In this document: piece by piece, positions 42,369-51,507 of the stretch
Numbering within the stretch: position 1 is the stretch's first letter
Layout of the letters: each line of letters starts with the position of its first letter
Source: Streptomyces sp. NBC_01716
Lineage (GTDB): Bacteria > Actinomycetota > Actinomycetes > Streptomycetales > Streptomycetaceae
Assembly: GCF_036248275.1 (NCBI RefSeq)
Contig: NZ_CP109181.1
Coordinates: 7,440,001-7,504,000 of the forward strand
Length of the DNA stretch: 64,000 bases
Direction: 5' to 3'
Position numbers and translations under genes: made by a program
Notes under the pieces: generated by a model
The model's database searches: none
Seen by the model: the letters and a program-made list of their open reading frames with translations, nothing else
Told to the model about the DNA's origin: nothing

Positions 42369-43220
42369 TCAGCGACCGATGACCGAGCGCCAGGACACCG
42401 GGAAGTCGAAGTAGGTGTCGGGGAAGAGTTCCGGCTTGTGGGTGAAGTGCCACCACTCCTCGGGGAGGTTGGTGAATCCGACGTCGGCCAGCGTGCTCTT
42501 CAGGAGCTGCCGGTTCGCGCGCTGCTTGCCCTTGATGCGCGGGTCGTCGGTGTGCGACAGCGTGTCGAAGCAGTCGTAACCGGTGCCCATGTCCACGGAG
42601 TTGTCCCGGAACCGCTCACCCTGCGGCGCGTAGCAGGGGACGAGCTTCTCGCCCGGCACATACGGCCGCGTCGGCCTGACCGGCAGTTCGACGATCGTCA
42701 GGTCGACCGTACTGCCACGGCTGTGCCCGGACTTCTCGGCGATGTAGCCGTCGGTGAACAGTCTCGACTTGTCGACTCGTGGATAGAACTCCGTTTTCAT
42801 CCTGTCGTCCGCCAGGTCCTTCGCCCAGCTGACGAAGTGGTCGACCGCGCGCTGCGGGCGGTAGCAGTCGTAGACCTTGAGGGAGTAGCCCTGCCGCAGC
42901 AGTCTCCACTGCGCCCGCTGGAGCGCCCGCGCGGCCGGGCGTGTGAGGACGCAGAGCGGCTGCTCGTAACCGTCGACCGGCTCGCCCACGAAGTTGTGCG
43001 GCGTGAGGTAGCGGATGTCGTGGAGGATCGTCGGTGCCACGGTCCGCAGCGCCACGAACTCCTCGGGCGCCGTGGGTGAGAGCGGCCCGGCGGGCCCGGT
43101 CGTCCCGGAGGCTTCGGACGTCCCGGTCGCCCCGGACGCCCCCGGAGCCCCGGCGGTCACGGCGAGCAGCGCGGCAGCGGCGGCGGCCAACGCGCGGAGT
43201 GTGGAAGCGAGTCGTGTCAT
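42369..43220 (-). CDS. Exported D-alanyl-D-alanine dipeptidase (VanX family)
   Basis: 283-residue zinc dipeptidase of the VanX/DdpX family, which cleaves D-Ala-D-Ala. N-terminal signal peptide (LRALAAAAAALLAVTAG, residues about 7-23) followed by a short disordered segment, so the enzyme acts outside the membrane, unlike cytoplasmic VanX. Zinc ligands and catalytic Glu are visible: KSGHSRGSTVDLTIV (His and Asp) and PEEWWHFTH (Glu and His). The RPQRAVDHF stretch supplies the catalytic Arg. Isolated from any vanHAS genes, so a cell-wall or nutritional role is more likely than glycopeptide resistance. Confidence 0.87.
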   Translation of the reverse strand: MTRLASTLRALAAAAAALLAVTAGAPGASGATGTSEASGTTGPAGPLSPTAPEEFVALRTVAPTILHDIRYLTPHNFVGEPVDGYEQPLCVLTRPAARALQRAQWRLLRQGYSLKVYDCYRPQRAVDHFVSWAKDLADDRMKTEFYPRVDKSRLFTDGYIAEKSGHSRGSTVDLTIVELPVRPTRPYVPGEKLVPCYAPQGERFRDNSVDMGTGYDCFDTLSHTDDPRIKGKQRANRQLLKSTLADVGFTNLPEEWWHFTHKPELFPDTYFDFPVSWRSVIGR

Positions 43221-43280
43221 GAGCACACCGTCTATCAGTTCCACGGCCCGCGGGAAAGACTCATCGGCTACAGTCCGCGC

Positions 43281-43835
43281 GTGTCCGACCTCAGAAACGA
43301 CTTCGTGAAGAACTCCCACTGCGGCACCTGCGGCTCGCCGTACCCGGCAGACGCCGGCTGGCCCCGCACCTGCCGCGTCTGCGGCGACACCGCCTACCGC
43401 AACCCCCTGCCGGTCGCGGTCACCCTGCTGCCCGTCACCGATGACCGCGGCACCTCGCTCGTGGTCATCACCCGCACCATCGAACCCCGGCGCGGCCACG
43501 TCGCCCTCCCCGGCGGCTTCATCGACCACGACGAGGACTGGCGGCACGCCGCCGTACGGGAGTTGCGCGAGGAGACCGGCATCGAGGCCGCCGACGCGGA
43601 CGTACGGCTGGCCGACGCGATGAGCTCGCCGGGCGGCCATCTGCTGCTCTTCGCGCTGCTGCCGGAGCGCCCCGTCGCGGAGCTGCCCGAGACCGTCGCC
43701 ACCGACGAGACGGAGGGATGGCATCTGCTGCGTGCGCCGGCCGAGCTCGCGTTCCCGCTCCACACGCGGGCCGTACGGGCCTGGTTCGCCGGCCGGTACG
43801 TCATGGCCCAGGAACCTCCCCTACGCCCCGTCTGA
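43281..43835 (+). CDS. Nudix hydrolase with N-terminal zinc ribbon
   Basis: 184 residues, GTG start at 43281. An N-terminal four-Cys zinc ribbon (HCGTCGSPYP and RTCRVCGDTAY, residues about 13-37) precedes the Nudix domain. The Nudix box GFIDHDEDWRHAAVRELREE plus TGI fits GX5EX7REUXEEXGU exactly. The zinc-ribbon plus Nudix layout resembles NudC-like NADH pyrophosphatases and ADP-ribose hydrolases, though it is shorter and lacks the NudC C-terminal signature I would expect, so the nucleotide substrate is uncertain. Divergent from the dipeptidase gene with only 60 bases between. Confidence 0.88.
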   Translation: MSDLRNDFVKNSHCGTCGSPYPADAGWPRTCRVCGDTAYRNPLPVAVTLLPVTDDRGTSLVVITRTIEPRRGHVALPGGFIDHDEDWRHAAVRELREETGIEAADADVRLADAMSSPGGHLLLFALLPERPVAELPETVATDETEGWHLLRAPAELAFPLHTRAVRAWFAGRYVMAQEPPLRPV

Positions 43836-43856
43836 CCCCTTCCTCGCCGGTGCCGG

Positions 43857-46241
43857 TCACCCCCGCCGGGCGCGCTGCCCCCGCACCCGTACGGGGAGTT
43901 CCGGCGGCACCACCCCGTCGTCCGTCACCCGCTCGACCACGACCTCGCCGCGCACCAGCCGTGAGGTGTACCGCTCCACCTCCGGATGCGCCCACCCGTC
44001 CCCTGCGTCCCGCACCACCAGTCCGCCGCCCGTACGCCGCGGCGCCGGCGGCCACACCTCCAGCTCGATCCCCCCGGGCGTCCCGTCGGCCTCGGCCGGG
44101 CCCCGTACCGGGATCACCGCGCCCGCCCGCGCCAGCACCGGGATGCGCGACAGTGGGGCGTCCAGCAGGACCTGACCGGGTCCCTCGTACGCCGTCCCGG
44201 TCGCCGTGTCGTACCAGCGCCCGCGCGGCAGCCGCACCGCGCGCCGGTCCGCACCCGCCTCCAGCACCGGCGCCACCAGCAGCGAGTCCCCGAGCAGGAA
44301 CGCGTCCTCGCAGTCCCGCAGCGCCCGGTCCTCCGGCGAGCCCCACCACACCGGACGGGCGTACGGAGCGCCCGTCAGCCGTGCCAGCTGCGCCAGCGTC
44401 ATGAAATACGGCCCCAGCCGCTCCCGCTCCAGCAGCGCGGTGCGCGCGCGTCCGAGCACCTCGTCACCGAACTCCCACGGCTCCCTGCGGCCCGCCTCGA
44501 TCGACGCGTGCGTACGGAACAGCGGCAGATACGCGCCCAGTTGGTACCAGCGCAGAAACAGCTCCGGCGACGGGTTCCCGGTGAAGCCACCCACGTCCGG
44601 CCCCGAGTACGGCACCCCGCACAGCCCCAGCCCCAGCACCAGGGAGAGCGAGGCGCGCAGCCCCGGCCACCCGGTCTCCACATCACCCGACCAGGTGCCG
44701 CCGTAGCGCTGCATGCCCGCCCATCCCGAACGGGAGAAGAGGAAGGGCCGCTTGTCGGGCCGCAGCCGCCGCAGCCCCTCGTACCCGGCCATCGCCATCG
44801 TCAGCCCGTACACGTTGTGGGCCTCCCGGTGATCGCCGCCGCGCCCGTCGAGCGCGTGTCTGGCCGACCGGGGCAGCGTCATGTCCCCGAACGGCGCGAA
44901 CGACACGGGCTCGTTCATGTCGTGCCAGACCCCCGAGAAGCCCTGCGCCAGCCTCTCCTCGTACAGACCGCCCCACCACTCGCGCACCGCCGGATCGGTG
45001 AAGTCCGGATAGACGCACTCGCCCGGCCAGACCTCACCCCGTACGTCGTCACCGCGCGCGTCCCGGACGAACGCCCCGGCCGCCGAGCCGCTGTCGTACG
45101 TCTCGTTCCCCGGCTTCGCCTTCACCGCCGGATCGACGATCGAGACCAGCCGCACTCCCTGCGTCTTCAACTCCTTGGCGAGAGCGGGCAGATCGGGATA
45201 GCTCCGCCGGTCGACCGTGAACACCTGATGGCCCTCGTAGTGATCGATGTCCAGATGGAGCGCCGACAGCGGCAGTCCGCGCTCCAGGTAGCCCGCCACG
45301 ATCCGCCGCACCTCCTCGGCGCCGCCGAAACCCCACCGCGCGTGCTGCGGCCCCAGCGCCCACGCGGGAGGCAGCGCGGGCACCCCCGTCAGGGCCGTCC
45401 AGCCGTGCAGCACCCGCGCGGGCGTGCCCACCAGCACCCAGCAGCGCAGCGGACCGCCCTCCATCCGCACCTCGGAGGTGCCCGGCCTGTCATGACCGGA
45501 GCCCGCGCCCTCCTCGCCCTCTTTAAGAGTGATGCGCCCGTCCCACGAGTTGTCGTAGAAGGCGAGATGCGTGCCGCCGTCCGCCACCACCAGCTGCACC
45601 GGCATGGTGATGTAGAGCGGATCGTCGCCAGGACCGAAGCGACCGCGCGGATCGGTGTTCCAGAGGCGGTACACACCGTCCCGCAGCCGGGGCCCCGAAG
45701 CCCGCCCGCCGAGCCCGAAGAAACGCGCGTCGGCGGCCACCTCGGCCCGCTGCGCCCAGCGCGCGGGCCCCTCGCCATCCACCGGCTCCCACCAGCGCGG
45801 CGGCAGCTCACGGCGCACCACGACGCCCCCCGGGGTCGCCACCTCCACCCCGCCGTGCCGCGAGACCGTGACCGTCACACGCTCCGAGATCACCCGCCAG
45901 CCGCCGTCCTTGTCCGGCTCCAGCACGGCCCGCGGATCGGGCTCGGGCGGATCGCACTCCAGCCCGTACGACGGCAGTGGCTCGGCCCCGTCCCAGCCCC
46001 AGAAGACCCCACCGCCGACGGCCACCCACACCCGCAGCTCGGCCCGCGCGAACCGGACGATCCCACCACCCGCCAACGGCTCCGCACCACTCATCGGTCC
46101 GGGCACCCTGGCCCGCTCCGCGCCACGCGCCGGCAGATCCCGTCCGTCCGTACGCCGGTGCCGCCAGGCCGACCGAACCGTCCGCATCCCCCGTACCGAA
46201 CCGACATCTTTCATCGAACGCAGCAGTTCACGACCGTCCAT
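43857..46241 (-). CDS. Family 31 glycoside hydrolase (alpha-glucosidase/xylosidase type)
   Basis: 794-residue retaining alpha-glycosidase. The catalytic barrel has PPAWALGPQHARWGFGGAEE, LSALHLDIDHYEGHQVFTVD, the nucleophile motif FSGVWHDMNEPVSFAPFGD, FLFSRSGWAGMQRYGGTWSG with WSGD typical of the family, and YSGPDVGGFTGNPSPELFLR containing the acid/base region. An N-terminal beta-sandwich (FFGLGGRASGPRL) and C-terminal beta domains complete the fold. No signal peptide, so intracellular. Likely acts on imported maltodextrin- or isomalto-type oligosaccharides; exact specificity cannot be told. Divergent from the acetoacetyl-CoA synthetase gene; the 224-base gap between them has no gene. Confidence 0.93.
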   Translation of the reverse strand: MDGRELLRSMKDVGSVRGMRTVRSAWRHRRTDGRDLPARGAERARVPGPMSGAEPLAGGGIVRFARAELRVWVAVGGGVFWGWDGAEPLPSYGLECDPPEPDPRAVLEPDKDGGWRVISERVTVTVSRHGGVEVATPGGVVVRRELPPRWWEPVDGEGPARWAQRAEVAADARFFGLGGRASGPRLRDGVYRLWNTDPRGRFGPGDDPLYITMPVQLVVADGGTHLAFYDNSWDGRITLKEGEEGAGSGHDRPGTSEVRMEGGPLRCWVLVGTPARVLHGWTALTGVPALPPAWALGPQHARWGFGGAEEVRRIVAGYLERGLPLSALHLDIDHYEGHQVFTVDRRSYPDLPALAKELKTQGVRLVSIVDPAVKAKPGNETYDSGSAAGAFVRDARGDDVRGEVWPGECVYPDFTDPAVREWWGGLYEERLAQGFSGVWHDMNEPVSFAPFGDMTLPRSARHALDGRGGDHREAHNVYGLTMAMAGYEGLRRLRPDKRPFLFSRSGWAGMQRYGGTWSGDVETGWPGLRASLSLVLGLGLCGVPYSGPDVGGFTGNPSPELFLRWYQLGAYLPLFRTHASIEAGRREPWEFGDEVLGRARTALLERERLGPYFMTLAQLARLTGAPYARPVWWGSPEDRALRDCEDAFLLGDSLLVAPVLEAGADRRAVRLPRGRWYDTATGTAYEGPGQVLLDAPLSRIPVLARAGAVIPVRGPAEADGTPGGIELEVWPPAPRRTGGGLVVRDAGDGWAHPEVERYTSRLVRGEVVVERVTDDGVVPPELPVRVRGQRARRG

Positions 46242-46465
46242 GCTGATCAGCCTGCCATCCGGCCGAGACCGAACAGCCCGCGTTCAACTGCCGTTCACCC
46301 GGGGTCCGGCCATATGTCTCCCACGCCCCATCCAGGCATACAGCAGGGCCTGTCTGGTGCGAAGGACGATCACATGGCATCGTCCAGTGGAAGCCGGGGC
46401 GCACCTCCGCACGTGTGCGCGCGCCCCACGTACACCACGTGTCGAGCCAGCCCGGGAGCAACCGC

Positions 46466-48454
46466 ATGACCTCAGCAGCCAGTCCAGCGCCACTGTGGCA
46501 GCCGGACGCCGACCGGATCGCGGCGGCGCACGTGACCAGATTCCAGGCCTGGGCGGCCGAACGGTACGGCGCCCCCGCCGAAGGCGGCTACGCGGCGCTG
46601 CACCAGTGGTCGGTCACGGAGCTCGAAACGTTCTGGAAGGCGGTCGCCGACTGGTTCGACGTACGGTTCTCCACCCCGTACGAACGCGTTCTCGGTGATC
46701 GCGCCATGCCCGGCGCGGAGTGGTTCCCGGGCGCGACCCTCAACTACGCCGAGCATGCCCTGCGCACCGCCGACGACCCGGCACGCGCCGGCGAACCCGC
46801 GCTCCTGTACGTCGACGAGACCCAGGGACCCACGCCCGTGAGCTGGGCTGAACTGCGCCGCCAGGTCGGCTCACTCGCCGCCGAGCTGCGCGCCGTCGGC
46901 GTACGCCCAGGAGACCGCGTCAGCGGCTACGTCCCCAACGTCCCGCAGGCCGTCGTCGCCTTCCTCGCCAGCGCCGCCGTCGGAGCCGTCTGGACGTCCT
47001 GCGCACCGGACTTCGGCGCCCGCAGCGTCCTCGACCGCTTCCAGCAGATCGAACCCGTCGTCCTGTTCGCCGTCGACGGCTACCGCTACGGCGGCAAAGA
47101 ACACGACCGCACCAAGACCGTCGCCGAACTCCGCGCCGAACTGCCCACGCTGCGCGCCGTGGTACACATCCCGCTCCTCGGCACCCCGGCCCCCGACGGC
47201 ACCCTCGACTGGTCCGCCCTCACCTCCGCGGACACCGAACCGGTCTTCGAACAGGTCCCGTTCGCCCACCCCCTCTGGGTCCTGTACTCCTCCGGCACCA
47301 CCGGCCTCCCCAAGGCCATCGTCCAGTCCCAGGGCGGCATCCTCCTCGAACACTTCAAGCAACTCGGCCTCCACTGCGACCTCGGCCCCGGCGACCGCTT
47401 CTTCTGGTACACCTCCACCGGCTGGATGATGTGGAACTTCCTCGTCTCCGGCCTGCTCACGGGAACGACGATCGTCCTGTACGACGGCAGCCCCGGCTAC
47501 CCCGACACCGGGGCCCAGTGGGGCATCGCGGAGCGGACCGGGGCCAAGCTCTTCGGCACCTCGGCCGCGTACGTCATGGCCTGCCGCAAGGCGGACGTGC
47601 ACCCCGCACGTGACCACGACCTGTCCAAGATCGCCTGCGTCGCCACCACCGGGTCCCCGCTGCCTCCCGACGGATTCCGCTGGCTCCACGACGAGGTCAC
47701 CGAAGACCTGTGGATCGCCTCCGTCAGCGGCGGCACCGATGTGTGCACCTGCTTCGCCGGAGCCGTCCCCACGCTCCCCGTCCACATTGGCGAACTCCAG
47801 GCACCCTGCCTCGGCACCGACCTCCAGGCGTGGGACCCGCAGGGCCGGCCCGTGCTCGACGAGGTCGGTGAACTCGTGATCACCAACCCCATGCCGTCGA
47901 TGCCCGTCGGATTCTGGAACGACCCGGACGGCAGCCGCTACCACGACAGCTACTTCGACATGTACCCCGGCGTCTGGCGCCACGGAGACTGGATCACCCT
48001 CACCGACCGGGGCTCGGTCGTCATCCACGGCCGGTCCGACTCGACCCTCAACCGCCAAGGCGTACGCATGGGTTCGGCCGACATCTACGAAGCCGTGGAA
48101 CGCCTCCCCGAGATCCGCGAGTCCCTCGTCATCGGCCTCGAAGAGCCGGACGGCGGCTACTGGATGCCGCTCTTCGTCCACCTCGCCGAAGGCGCCGAAC
48201 TCGACGACACCCTGCGTGCCCGGATCAAGACGACCATCCGCCAGGAACTCTCGCCGCGTCATGTCCCCGACACGATCATCGAGGTCCCGGCTGTCCCCCA
48301 CACCCTCACCGGCAAGCGGATCGAGGTCCCGGTGAAACGCCTGCTCCAGGGCACGGAGCTGGCCAAGGCGGTCAACCCCGGATCGGTCGACAACCTCGAA
48401 CTGCTCCACTTCTACGAGTCCCTGGCCCGCGAGCGGCGCGCGAACCGCTCCTAG
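46466..48454 (+). CDS. acsA: Acetoacetate-CoA ligase (acetoacetyl-CoA synthetase)
   Basis: ATP-dependent ligase converting acetoacetate and CoA to acetoacetyl-CoA via an acyl-adenylate. 662 residues from the ATG at 46466 (GGGAG upstream). ANL-family motifs: LWVLYSSGTTGLPKAIVQSQ (P-loop), YTSTGWMMWNFLVSGLLTG, the VWRHGDWITLTDRGSVVIHG hinge region, and TLTGKRIEVPVKRLLQG with the catalytic and acetylatable Lys. AACS-specific segments include LWQPDADRIAAAHVTRFQAW and the C-terminal LLHFYESLARER. The TAG stop is part of the CTAG target of an inserted MITE, which leaves the reading frame unchanged. Confidence 0.95.
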   Translation: MTSAASPAPLWQPDADRIAAAHVTRFQAWAAERYGAPAEGGYAALHQWSVTELETFWKAVADWFDVRFSTPYERVLGDRAMPGAEWFPGATLNYAEHALRTADDPARAGEPALLYVDETQGPTPVSWAELRRQVGSLAAELRAVGVRPGDRVSGYVPNVPQAVVAFLASAAVGAVWTSCAPDFGARSVLDRFQQIEPVVLFAVDGYRYGGKEHDRTKTVAELRAELPTLRAVVHIPLLGTPAPDGTLDWSALTSADTEPVFEQVPFAHPLWVLYSSGTTGLPKAIVQSQGGILLEHFKQLGLHCDLGPGDRFFWYTSTGWMMWNFLVSGLLTGTTIVLYDGSPGYPDTGAQWGIAERTGAKLFGTSAAYVMACRKADVHPARDHDLSKIACVATTGSPLPPDGFRWLHDEVTEDLWIASVSGGTDVCTCFAGAVPTLPVHIGELQAPCLGTDLQAWDPQGRPVLDEVGELVITNPMPSMPVGFWNDPDGSRYHDSYFDMYPGVWRHGDWITLTDRGSVVIHGRSDSTLNRQGVRMGSADIYEAVERLPEIRESLVIGLEEPDGGYWMPLFVHLAEGAELDDTLRARIKTTIRQELSPRHVPDTIIEVPAVPHTLTGKRIEVPVKRLLQGTELAKAVNPGSVDNLELLHFYESLARERRANRS

Positions 48455-48637
48455 GGCGTGTTTGAGAAGTCCCGTCTGGCCCACGACGCCTGGCACGTGC
48501 GCTCGCTGCGTTGTCGGAGTCATCCAAGTACGTCCGGTCCATCTACGGGGCTGATCCTCCGCCTTGCGATCGCACGCACCAGACGCCGTGGGCCCCGCCC
48601 AGTGGGCGGACGACGCTACTTCTCAAACACGCCCTAG
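48451..48637. mobile_element. MITE-like element with 20-bp terminal inverted repeats
   Basis: The ends CTAGGGCGTGTTTGAGAAGT (48451-48470) and its exact reverse complement (48618-48637) bound a 187-bp segment with no coding capacity. Sub-terminal sequence is also imperfectly inverted (about 48477-48505 against 48566-48600). CTAG at both ends looks like a target-site duplication or palindromic end, as produced by some IS5-family transposases. The transcript would fold into a long stem and may terminate acsA transcription. Confidence 0.75.
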
Positions 48638-48713
48638 GCCCTGGGACCGGCGCCGTTGTCAGACCCCCCGGCTACTCTGAGTGAGCATTGATCGACAGCG
48701 CTCAGGGGGAGTC

Positions 48714-49676
48714 ATGGCGCACACCAACCGCACGAACACCAACCGCGGACAGCGCGGGAAGACCGCCGGACGGACCGGCCCGACGGGAACTTCGGGGCGT
48801 GCGCGCAGCGAACTGCGCGCACTGCGCCGTGAAGTGCCCCGCACCGTCGGGCTGCTCGCCGACGAACGGGACTTCGCCGCCATGCGGGGCTACCGCACCT
48901 TCACCTTCGACGACCACCGGAAATATCTCCGGCGGGTCGACGGACTGCTCCGCTCCCTCGCCACCGAGGGAGCGCACACATCGGTCGCGCTCTTCGACCC
49001 GGAGGAGTTCGCCGAGTACTGCGCGGAGGCCGGGCACGACCCGGACACCGTCATCGCCCGTGGCCGCTTCACCGCACGCATCGCCGCGAGCGGCGGCGCC
49101 GTCGTGCCCTACACCGGGCAACCCGTCGGCCAACTCGTCCCACAACTCGTCAACACCGCCGTCCGCAGGGCCACCTGGGAGTACGCCACGATGGTCCTCG
49201 CCGACCTCGGGGAGTGCGCCGACTGCGGCGTGGACATCGGACGCGCCTCGTTCGACCGCGCCTCACGGCTCCTGACCCATCTGATCGAGCGCGCCGGACC
49301 GGGCACACACCACCTCGTGTGCAGCATCCCGGCACCGGACGAACAGCTCCTCGCCGCCCTCCAGGTGATGAGGCCCGACACCGGGCCCGCGCGGCTCGAC
49401 GCGTCCGAGAGCGCGGAGTTCGTGACCGTCCTCGCGGCGGGCATCGCACTCGACAGCCCCGGCGGAGTCGTCCTTCGTACGACGGGACCGGGCGCCCCGG
49501 ACCGGCTCCACGGCTGGCGGCTCAGGGGCAGCGGCCTCGCCCCGCTCAGCGAAGGCCAGGTCTTCAGCGCTTACTGCACCGACGCCGACACGGGCGAGCC
49601 ACTCTCCCCGGAGCCGGGGGTGGAGTACCGCGCGGGCTTCGACCTCGGTATCGAGGACGCGGACATCCACAGCTGA
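48714..49676 (+). CDS. Conserved actinobacterial hypothetical protein (320 aa)
   Basis: 320 residues from the ATG at 48714, with GGGGGAG upstream. The basic, disordered N-terminus (residues 1-40) is followed by a globular domain: DDHRKYLRRVDGLLRSLATE, ALFDPEEFAEYCAEAGHDPD, and LTHLIERAGPGTHHLVCSIP. A CADCG pair near residue 165 may bind metal. The second half (ASESAEFVTVLAAGIALDSP...) is alpha/beta. I know it as a conserved Streptomyces protein without function. Monocistronic, with a terminator hairpin after the stop. Confidence 0.75.
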   Translation: MAHTNRTNTNRGQRGKTAGRTGPTGTSGRARSELRALRREVPRTVGLLADERDFAAMRGYRTFTFDDHRKYLRRVDGLLRSLATEGAHTSVALFDPEEFAEYCAEAGHDPDTVIARGRFTARIAASGGAVVPYTGQPVGQLVPQLVNTAVRRATWEYATMVLADLGECADCGVDIGRASFDRASRLLTHLIERAGPGTHHLVCSIPAPDEQLLAALQVMRPDTGPARLDASESAEFVTVLAAGIALDSPGGVVLRTTGPGAPDRLHGWRLRGSGLAPLSEGQVFSAYCTDADTGEPLSPEPGVEYRAGFDLGIEDADIHS

Positions 49677-49681
49677 ACGCG

Positions 49682-49716
49682 GGGAGCTTCCCGCCGCGAT
49701 GCGACGGGAAGCTCCC
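49682..49716. terminator. Bidirectional terminator hairpin
   Basis: A perfect 12-bp stem GGGAGCTTCCCG (49682-49693) with its complement at 49705-49716 separates the convergent hypothetical gene and ptsI. Confidence 0.75.
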
Positions 49717-49735
49717 AGGACGCCGAACGAACGGG

Positions 49736-51406
49736 TCACTCGCCGGACAGCACACCCTGGGCGGCGGCCCGCGCCTCCTCGGCGGTGTCGGCCGCGCGCG
49801 CGGCGGCAGCGGCACGCTCGCACTGCGCGAGCGAGTACTTCGCCAGCGTCGCCCGTACGTACGGGATCGACGCCGCGCCCATCGACAGCGACGTCACACC
49901 GAGCCCGGTGAGCACACACGCCAGCAGCGGATCGGCAGCCGCCTCACCACACACACCACAGCTCTTGCCCTCGGCACCGGCGGACTCCGCGGCCATCGCC
50001 ACCAGATCGAGCAGCGCCGGCTGCCACGGGTCCTGCCACCGCGCCACCGCGCCCACCTGGCGGTCGGCGGCGAAGGTGTACTGAGCGAGATCATTGGTCC
50101 CCAGCGAAAGGAACTCGACCTCCTGAAGAACCGAACGCGCCCGCAGAGCCGCCGACGGAATCTCCACCATCGCCCCGAACTTGGCGTTCAGCCCCGCCGC
50201 CCGGCACGCGTCGGCGAACGCCTTGGCGTCGGTCCGGTCGGCCACCATCGGCGCCATGACCTCCAGATACACCGGAAGCCCCTCAGCGGCCTTCGACAGC
50301 GCGGTGAGCTGCGTGCGCAGCACATCCGGGTGGTCGAGCAGACTCCGCAGCCCGCGCACACCGAGCGCCGGATTCGGCTCGTCGGCCGGGGTCAGGAAGT
50401 CCAGCGGTTTGTCGGCGCCCGCGTCCAACACCCGCACGACCACCCGGCCTTCGGGAAACGCCTCCAGCACCTGCCGGTACACCGCGACCTGCTTCTCCTC
50501 CGACGGCGCCCGCTTGCTGTCGTCCAGGAACAGGAACTCGGTACGGAACAGCCCCACACCCTCGGCGCCCGCCTCCACGGCCGCCGGCACATCGGCGGGA
50601 CCACCGACATTCGCCAGCAGCGGCACCTTGTGGCCGTCGGACGTCGCACCCGGCCCGGAGGAGGCGGCCAGCGCGGCCCGCTCCGCCTCGGCGGACTTGG
50701 CAAGCTCCGCACGCCTCGAAGCGCTCGGCTCGATGAAGACCTCACCCGTACTGCCGTCGACGGCGACCATCGTGCCCTCCGCCACCTCAACGGCACCGGG
50801 CAGCGCCACCACGGCGGGCACCCCGAGCTGTCGCGCCAGAATCGCGCTGTGACTGGTCGGCCCGCCCTCCTCGGTCACGAAGCCGAGGACGAGCGTCGGA
50901 TCCAACAGCGCCGTATCGGCGGGAGCCAGGTCACGCGCGACCAGTACGTACGGCTCGTCGCTGTCCGGCACGCCCGGCATCGGCACCCCGAGCAACCGCG
51001 CCACGATCCGGTTCCGTACGTCGTCCAGATCCGCGACCCGCCCCGCCAGATACTCACCGGCGCCCGCGAGCAGCTCCCGGTAGGAGGCGAACGCGTCGTA
51101 CACGGCACGCTCCGCCGTACTCCCGTCGGCGATCCGCCGCTCCACGTCGGACATGAGCTCCGGGTCCTGGGCCATCATGGCCTGTGCCTCAAGAACCCCC
51201 TGCGCCTCACCACCGGCCAGATTGCCCCGAGCGATCAGGTCGGCGGCCACAGCCTCGACGGCCTGCCGCGCACGCCCCTGTTCGCGCTCGGCCTCCTCGG
51301 CCGGGATCTGCCTGACCGGCGGTTCGAGAACCGCTGTACCCATGTGCCGAACCTCGCCGATGGCCACCCCGTGGCTGACGCCGACGCCTCGCAGCGTTGT
51401 CTGCAT
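49736..51406 (-). CDS. ptsI: Phosphotransferase system enzyme I
   Basis: Cytoplasmic phosphoenolpyruvate-protein phosphotransferase that starts the PTS phosphorelay by phosphorylating HPr. 556 residues. The phosphorylated His186 lies in GGPTSHSAILARQ; the PEP-binding barrel has LFRTEFLFLDDSKRAPSEEK, GVRGLRSLLDHPDVLRTQL, MVEIPSAALRA and SLGTNDLAQYTFAADR, and the active-site Cys in KSCGVCGEAAADP. It follows crr on the same strand with a 101-base gap. In Streptomyces the general PTS mainly serves N-acetylglucosamine uptake, which links it to chiD of this window. HPr is encoded elsewhere. Confidence 0.97.
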   Translation of the reverse strand: MQTTLRGVGVSHGVAIGEVRHMGTAVLEPPVRQIPAEEAEREQGRARQAVEAVAADLIARGNLAGGEAQGVLEAQAMMAQDPELMSDVERRIADGSTAERAVYDAFASYRELLAGAGEYLAGRVADLDDVRNRIVARLLGVPMPGVPDSDEPYVLVARDLAPADTALLDPTLVLGFVTEEGGPTSHSAILARQLGVPAVVALPGAVEVAEGTMVAVDGSTGEVFIEPSASRRAELAKSAEAERAALAASSGPGATSDGHKVPLLANVGGPADVPAAVEAGAEGVGLFRTEFLFLDDSKRAPSEEKQVAVYRQVLEAFPEGRVVVRVLDAGADKPLDFLTPADEPNPALGVRGLRSLLDHPDVLRTQLTALSKAAEGLPVYLEVMAPMVADRTDAKAFADACRAAGLNAKFGAMVEIPSAALRARSVLQEVEFLSLGTNDLAQYTFAADRQVGAVARWQDPWQPALLDLVAMAAESAGAEGKSCGVCGEAAADPLLACVLTGLGVTSLSMGAASIPYVRATLAKYSLAQCERAAAAARAADTAEEARAAAQGVLSGE

Positions 51407-51507
51407 TGCACCCGTCTCCGGTTGTGCGACGACCGACCGGATCGCCGCGGTTGATGAACTGACCGCCGGTCATGACGGCCGACGGCCGTGACGACTGTCC
51501 GGCGGGG

